Shown piece after piece: positions 5,326 through 8,436 of a stretch of DNA of 8,436 nucleotides; positions within the stretch are counted from its first letter, which is position 1; every line of letters begins with the position of its first letter. The translations under genes were made by a program, and so were the position numbers. The notes under the pieces are model-generated. The model was not told the DNA's origin and made no database searches. It worked only from the letters and a program-made list of their open reading frames with translations. The stretch covers positions 1 to 8,436 of the forward strand of contig CAMZET010000056.1 in the NCBI GenBank assembly GCA_947305825.1. Direction: 5' to 3'. The stretch comes from an uncultured Verrucomicrobiota bacterium. GTDB lineage: Bacteria > Verrucomicrobiota > Kiritimatiellia > RFP12 > UBA1067.

Positions 5326-7719
5326 ATGGCAAACGAACAGCTTACGCCGATGATGCGCCAGTATCTCGCCATGAAGCGCGAGATACCGCCGGGCGCGATA
5401 TTGATGTTCCGCCTCGGCGACTTCTACGAGATGTTCGCCGAGGACGCCGTCGTCGCTTCCCCCATCCTCGGCGCAACGCTGACGCAGCGCAACGGCATGC
5501 CCATGTGCGGCGTGCCCTACCACGCGCTTGATTCCTACCTCGCCAAACTAATCCGCGCTGGAAAGACCGCCGCGCTGTGCGACCAGGTGGAGGACCCGCG
5601 CACCGCCAAGGGTCTCGTCCGCCGCGAAATCACCCGCATCGTCACTCCGGGAACCGTCACCGAGGACGGCCTCGTGGACGAGCGCGCCACGAACTACGCC
5701 GCCGCGACAAGCGGCCTCGCCCTCGCCCTCCTCGACTTGCCTACCGGCGAGTTCGTCGTCGAGGAATTCCCCGACGAGGCCAAGATGCAGGAGGCGGTAG
5801 ACCGCTACCGGCCGGCGGAAATCCTGGCGCCGACCGACGAAAACCGCTGGACTTTCTCCTACGATGCCGCGTTCGCCACGCTCACGCGCCACTTCAACGT
5901 CGTCTCGCTCGACGGGTTCGGTCTGGAAGGGCGCAGCGACGCCGTGTGCGCGGCAGGGGCTCTCTTGAACTACGTGCACGTTACGTTGCGCCACGGCGTC
6001 GAGCACGTGCGGCGGCTGCGCCTGCGCGACGCCTCCGACGCGCTCGTCCTGGACGGCCCGACGCTCCGACACCTGCAGCTCGTGCCGGGCGGCGACGTCC
6101 AGCGCGCCGCGTCGCTCCTCGGCATTCTCGACGTGACGCGCACCGCGATGGGCGCGCGCACCATCCGTAGCTGGATTCTCCGCCCGCTCGCCCGCCCCGC
6201 CGACATAAACGCCCGCCTCGACCTCGTCCAGAAATACGTCGACGACCGTTTCGCGCTCTCCAGCCTGCGCACGCTCCTCGGCGGTGTGCGCGACCTGGAG
6301 CGCCTTATAGCGAAAGTGGACTCCGGGCGTTCCAACGCACGCGACCTGAAAGCGCTCGGCGCATCCCTCGTGCCGGTCCCGGAATTGCGCGAGGCCACGG
6401 GCGACGCCCGCCTGGCGCCGCAGCACGAACTCTCCGCGCTGCTGGCGCGCGCCATCGTGGACGACCCGCCCGCGCTCCTCTCCGACGGCGGCTTCATCGC
6501 TCCGGGCTTCGACGCGGAACTCGACGAGGCGCGCGCCCTCGCCGCCGACGGCAGAAGCTGGATGGCCGCCTACCAGACGCGCGAACAGGAACGCACCGGC
6601 ATCGCCAAACTGAAAGTCCGCCACGTCCCCGCGTTCGGCTATTTGATAGAAGTGCCCAAATCCTTCGTCCACAAGGCGCCGCCGGAATACATCCGCCGCC
6701 AGACGCTCACAGGCGCGGAAAGGTATACGACGCCGGAACTCAAGGAATACGAAAGCAAAGTCCTCGGCGCCCAGGAACGCGCCCTCGCCCGCGAGCAGCA
6801 GCTCTTCCGCTCCCTCGCCGAAAGCGTCCGCGCCAAAACCGCCGAAATACAGGAGACGGCCGCCGCCATAGGCGAACTGGACGCCGTGCTTTCGCTCGCT
6901 GACCGCGCGCTCGCCGCCGGCTACGTGCGCCCCGAGGTCGACGGCTCCGACGCGCTCGAAATCACCGACGGCCGCCACCCAATCGTCGAGCAGCTGCCGG
7001 ATGCCGAGCCGTTCGTGCCGAATTCCACGCATCTCAATTGCACGACCGACCAGATAATGCTGATTACCGGCCCGAACATGGCCGGCAAATCCACCTACAT
7101 ACGGCAGGTCGCCGTGCTCGCCGTCATGGCGCACATGGGGTCTTTCGTGCCGGCGGCGGCGATGCGCATCGGTGCGCTCGACCGCGTGTTCACGCGCATC
7201 GGCGCGGGCGACGACCTGGCGCGCGGCCGCTCCACCTTCCTCGTCGAAATGCAGGAGACCGCCAACATCCTCAACAACGCCACCCCGCGCTCGCTCATCG
7301 TCCTCGACGAAATCGGCCGCGGCACCTCGACGTTCGACGGCATCTCCATCGCCTGGTCAGTCGCCGAATACCTCCACGGCAAGGCGGCCTGCAAGGCGAA
7401 GACGCTTTTCGCCACGCACTACCACGAACTCACCGACTTGAGCGACATTCTCGCTGGCGTGAAGAACTACACCGTGCGCGTCAAGGAAGAGGGCGGGCGC
7501 GTGGTGTTCCTGCGCCGCATCGCGCCAGGCGTCGCCGAAAGGAGTTTCGGCATCAACGTGGGTGCGATGGCCGGCCTCCCGCCAGAAGTCGTCGCCCGCG
7601 CAAGCGAAATACTCAAAAACCTCGAGTCAAGCGAAATAGACGCCAGCGGAGAACGCAGGCTCGCTCGCAAGACCAGGCGCAAGCTTTCCGAACTCCCGGG
7701 CCAGATGTCGTTCTTCTAG
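5326..7719 (+). CDS. mutS: DNA mismatch repair protein MutS
   Basis: MutS recognises base mismatches and small loops in DNA and, in an ATP-dependent manner, recruits MutL in post-replicative repair. The 797-residue product has the mismatch-reading Phe-X-Glu motif at 33-35 within GDFYEMF. A connector domain runs roughly 125-245, and the core, lever and clamp regions span about 260-555. The ATPase domain has Walker A GPNMAGKST (582-590), Walker B and signature IVLDEIGRGTSTFDG (658-672) and the His loop ATHYHEL (696-702). The helix-turn-helix dimer block SFGINVGAMAGLP is at 740-752. The protein ends in QMSFF (793-797), which fits the beta-clamp binding motif QxSLF. The tetramerisation tail that follows this motif in E. 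coli MutS (853 residues) is absent. The ATG at 5326 is supported by GGAGA upstream and by homology from the first residues. mutS is the second gene of an operon with the peptidase. mutL is not in the window. Confidence 0.98.
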   Translation: MANEQLTPMMRQYLAMKREIPPGAILMFRLGDFYEMFAEDAVVASPILGATLTQRNGMPMCGVPYHALDSYLAKLIRAGKTAALCDQVEDPRTAKGLVRREITRIVTPGTVTEDGLVDERATNYAAATSGLALALLDLPTGEFVVEEFPDEAKMQEAVDRYRPAEILAPTDENRWTFSYDAAFATLTRHFNVVSLDGFGLEGRSDAVCAAGALLNYVHVTLRHGVEHVRRLRLRDASDALVLDGPTLRHLQLVPGGDVQRAASLLGILDVTRTAMGARTIRSWILRPLARPADINARLDLVQKYVDDRFALSSLRTLLGGVRDLERLIAKVDSGRSNARDLKALGASLVPVPELREATGDARLAPQHELSALLARAIVDDPPALLSDGGFIAPGFDAELDEARALAADGRSWMAAYQTREQERTGIAKLKVRHVPAFGYLIEVPKSFVHKAPPEYIRRQTLTGAERYTTPELKEYESKVLGAQERALAREQQLFRSLAESVRAKTAEIQETAAAIGELDAVLSLADRALAAGYVRPEVDGSDALEITDGRHPIVEQLPDAEPFVPNSTHLNCTTDQIMLITGPNMAGKSTYIRQVAVLAVMAHMGSFVPAAAMRIGALDRVFTRIGAGDDLARGRSTFLVEMQETANILNNATPRSLIVLDEIGRGTSTFDGISIAWSVAEYLHGKAACKAKTLFATHYHELTDLSDILAGVKNYTVRVKEEGGRVVFLRRIAPGVAERSFGINVGAMAGLPPEVVARASEILKNLESSEIDASGERRLARKTRRKLSELPGQMSFF

Positions 7720-7774
7720 GAATGAGGGAACAGCGACAACGGCAGAAGAGGAACAGGAAAAGGAGGCAGCGGAA

Positions 7775-8257
7775 ATGACGGTCACGACGAAAATTGCTGT
7801 TGCAGCCGCTGCGGCGTCCGGTGCGCTTTGCGCTCTGGCCGCGTTCGAGCTCCCGGCTCTCACCGACGACGAATTCCTGGAAGAGAGCGTCCTCAACGAA
7901 GTCGAACACGCGCTCGCCCGCGCTCCAGCCGACGTCGCGCCTCCTCCCGCCGCCGCCGCCACCAACGACGTGTTCGGGATTTCCGGCCTCTCCGCGACCG
8001 AACAGGCCATACGCCTTGTGAGCGCGCAGCGAGCGGACGGCCGGTGGCTCTCCGGCACCAACGACGTTACCGCCGCCGCCGTCGACATCCTCTCGCGCCT
8101 CGCCCCAGAAGTGCCAGGCCCCAATGGCGGAGTTCCCGGCCATTTGCAGGCCCCCGCCGCCGCGCCGAAACAGGGCAGCGAAAAAACAAAAAACCCCCCT
8201 TGCGCTAGGAGGGGAAAATATGGTATACTATGCGAGTTTTCGCGCCCCATTGGGTAG
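7775..8257 (+). CDS. Short putative exported or anchored protein with one QW-like repeat, possibly truncated
   Basis: The family is not recognised. The start at 7775 is well supported by AGGAGG at 7761-7766 with an 8-base spacer. Residues 6-28 are hydrophobic and Ala-rich and look like a signal peptide or membrane anchor. An acidic helical segment (31-50) and a Pro/Ala linker (51-63) follow. Residues 75-110 hold a helix-turn-helix with QRADGRW (85-91), which matches the QW pattern Q-x3-G-x-W of squalene-hopene cyclase and prenyltransferase-type alpha-alpha repeats. Only one such repeat is present, so catalytic activity is not expected. From about residue 136 the frame runs through a minus-strand terminator (8181-8214) and the tRNA promoter (8211-8229), stopping one base before the tRNA. 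The last 25 or so residues are therefore probably not ancestral. This could be a genuine small protein or the 5' remnant of a larger cyclase-like gene cut by a rearrangement. Confidence 0.55.
   Translation: MTVTTKIAVAAAAASGALCALAAFELPALTDDEFLEESVLNEVEHALARAPADVAPPPAAAATNDVFGISGLSATEQAIRLVSAQRADGRWLSGTNDVTAAAVDILSRLAPEVPGPNGGVPGHLQAPAAAPKQGSEKTKNPPCARRGKYGILCEFSRPIG
8181..8214 (-). terminator. Intrinsic terminator for a minus-strand transcript
   Basis: Read on the minus strand, CCCCTC (8214-8209) pairs with AAGGGG (8201-8196) around a 7-base loop, with one G-T pair. It is followed by two G and then TTTTTTGTTTTTT (8193-8181), a textbook T tract. On the plus strand the same hairpin is followed by AAAATATGG, so it should terminate poorly in that direction. 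No minus-strand gene ends here in the window. Confidence 0.65.
8211..8229 (+). promoter_or_regulatory. Putative extended -10 promoter of tRNA-Thr and tuf
   Basis: GGGGAAAATATGGTATACT carries TGG plus the near-consensus -10 box TATACT at 8224-8229. Initiation would be expected near 8236-8238, leaving a leader of about 20 bases before the tRNA at 8259, to be removed by RNase P. It matches the motif before the peptidase gene at 16 of 19 positions. No clear -35 hexamer is present. The GGGG at its left end is also an arm of the terminator hairpin. Confidence 0.7.
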
Positions 8258-8258
8258 T

Positions 8259-8334
<76 letters not shown>

Positions 8335-8371
8335 TTTGAAGCGCGTGAGCAAGCGAAGGTAAACAACTCAC

Positions 8372-8376
8372 AGGAG
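8372..8376 (+). promoter_or_regulatory. Shine-Dalgarno site of tuf
   Basis: AGGAG stands 8 bases before the ATG at 8385. It abuts the right arm of a weak inverted repeat (GTGAG 8345-8349, CTCAC 8367-8371). It can also pair in part with ACTC at 8366-8369, so a small effect of folding on access is conceivable. Confidence 0.8.
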
Positions 8377-8384
8377 TCATAGAA

Positions 8385-8436
8385 ATGGCTAAGGAAACAT
8401 TCGATCGCGGCGGAAAGCCGCACGTGAACGTCGGCA
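8385..8436 (+). CDS. tuf: Elongation factor Tu, N-terminal fragment cut by the window end
   Basis: The 17 visible residues, MAKETFDRGGKPHVNVG, match the start of bacterial EF-Tu, where the KPHVNVG segment leads into the first GTP-binding loop of the G domain. EF-Tu delivers aminoacyl-tRNA to the ribosome as a GTP complex. The gene continues beyond the window. Compared with the common pattern MAKEKFERTKPHVNVG, one extra residue lies before KPHVNVG. The start is fixed by the AGGAG site. The gene follows tRNA-Thr with no visible promoter or terminator between them. Whether this is the only tuf copy cannot be seen here. Confidence 0.96.
   Translation, partial: MAKETFDRGGKPHVNVG

Noticed and set aside
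4166..5332. 388-codon minus-strand frame opposite the peptidase gene
   Set aside because: Same cause: it lies wholly antisense to a certain gene and has no recognisable motif.
5548..7134. 528-codon minus-strand frame opposite mutS
   Set aside because: It is a shadow of a G/C-ending coding sequence. The product is low-complexity Arg/Val/Glu text, and mutS on the plus strand is certain.
7775..7864. Lipoprotein signal (SGALC) in the short gene after mutS
   Set aside because: The residue before Cys is Leu, which does not fit the usual lipobox; a plain signal peptide or anchor is likelier.

Overview
The window is about 8.4 kb of GC-rich bacterial DNA. All supported genes lie on the plus strand and have ordinary Shine-Dalgarno usage. 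From left to right it holds a 1001-residue protein of unknown family, a 443-base stretch without a convincing gene, an oligopeptidase A-type M3 metallopeptidase, mutS, a short putative exported protein, tRNA-Thr(GGT), and the first 17 codons of the EF-Tu gene (tuf). High GC keeps many shadow reading frames open on both strands; these are not annotated.

The organism cannot be fixed from this window. MutS, the peptidase and EF-Tu are clearly bacterial. The large orphan protein and the AT-rich extended -10 promoters inside GC-rich DNA fit a member of the PVC group (Verrucomicrobiota, Kiritimatiellota or Lentisphaerota), but that is an impression with low confidence.

Region 1 (1-3020) is the large orphan gene, with a good AGGAGA ribosome site and third codon positions visibly less GC-biased than those of mutS. 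Region 2 (3021-3463) has no gene I trust. It is rich in inverted repeats, notably a nested hairpin of about 80 bases at 3195-3274, and it ends in a promoter-like sequence directly before the peptidase. Region 3 (3464-7719) is a two-gene operon, prlC/opdA-like then mutS, separated by 5 bases. Region 4 (7775-8257) is a short reading frame with a hydrophobic N-terminus and one QW-like repeat. Its 3' end runs through a minus-strand terminator and through the promoter of the next unit. Region 5 (8211-8436) is the tRNA-Thr to tuf unit, an arrangement also known from thrT-tufB of Escherichia coli.

Functionally most of the window is housekeeping: peptide degradation, mismatch repair and translation. 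The parts that known families do not explain are the 1001-residue protein, the structured intergenic stretch, the promoter motif shared by prlC and the tRNA, and the short gene that collides with the tRNA promoter. I see no CRISPR array, transposase, phage gene or recognisable defence or biosynthetic system.
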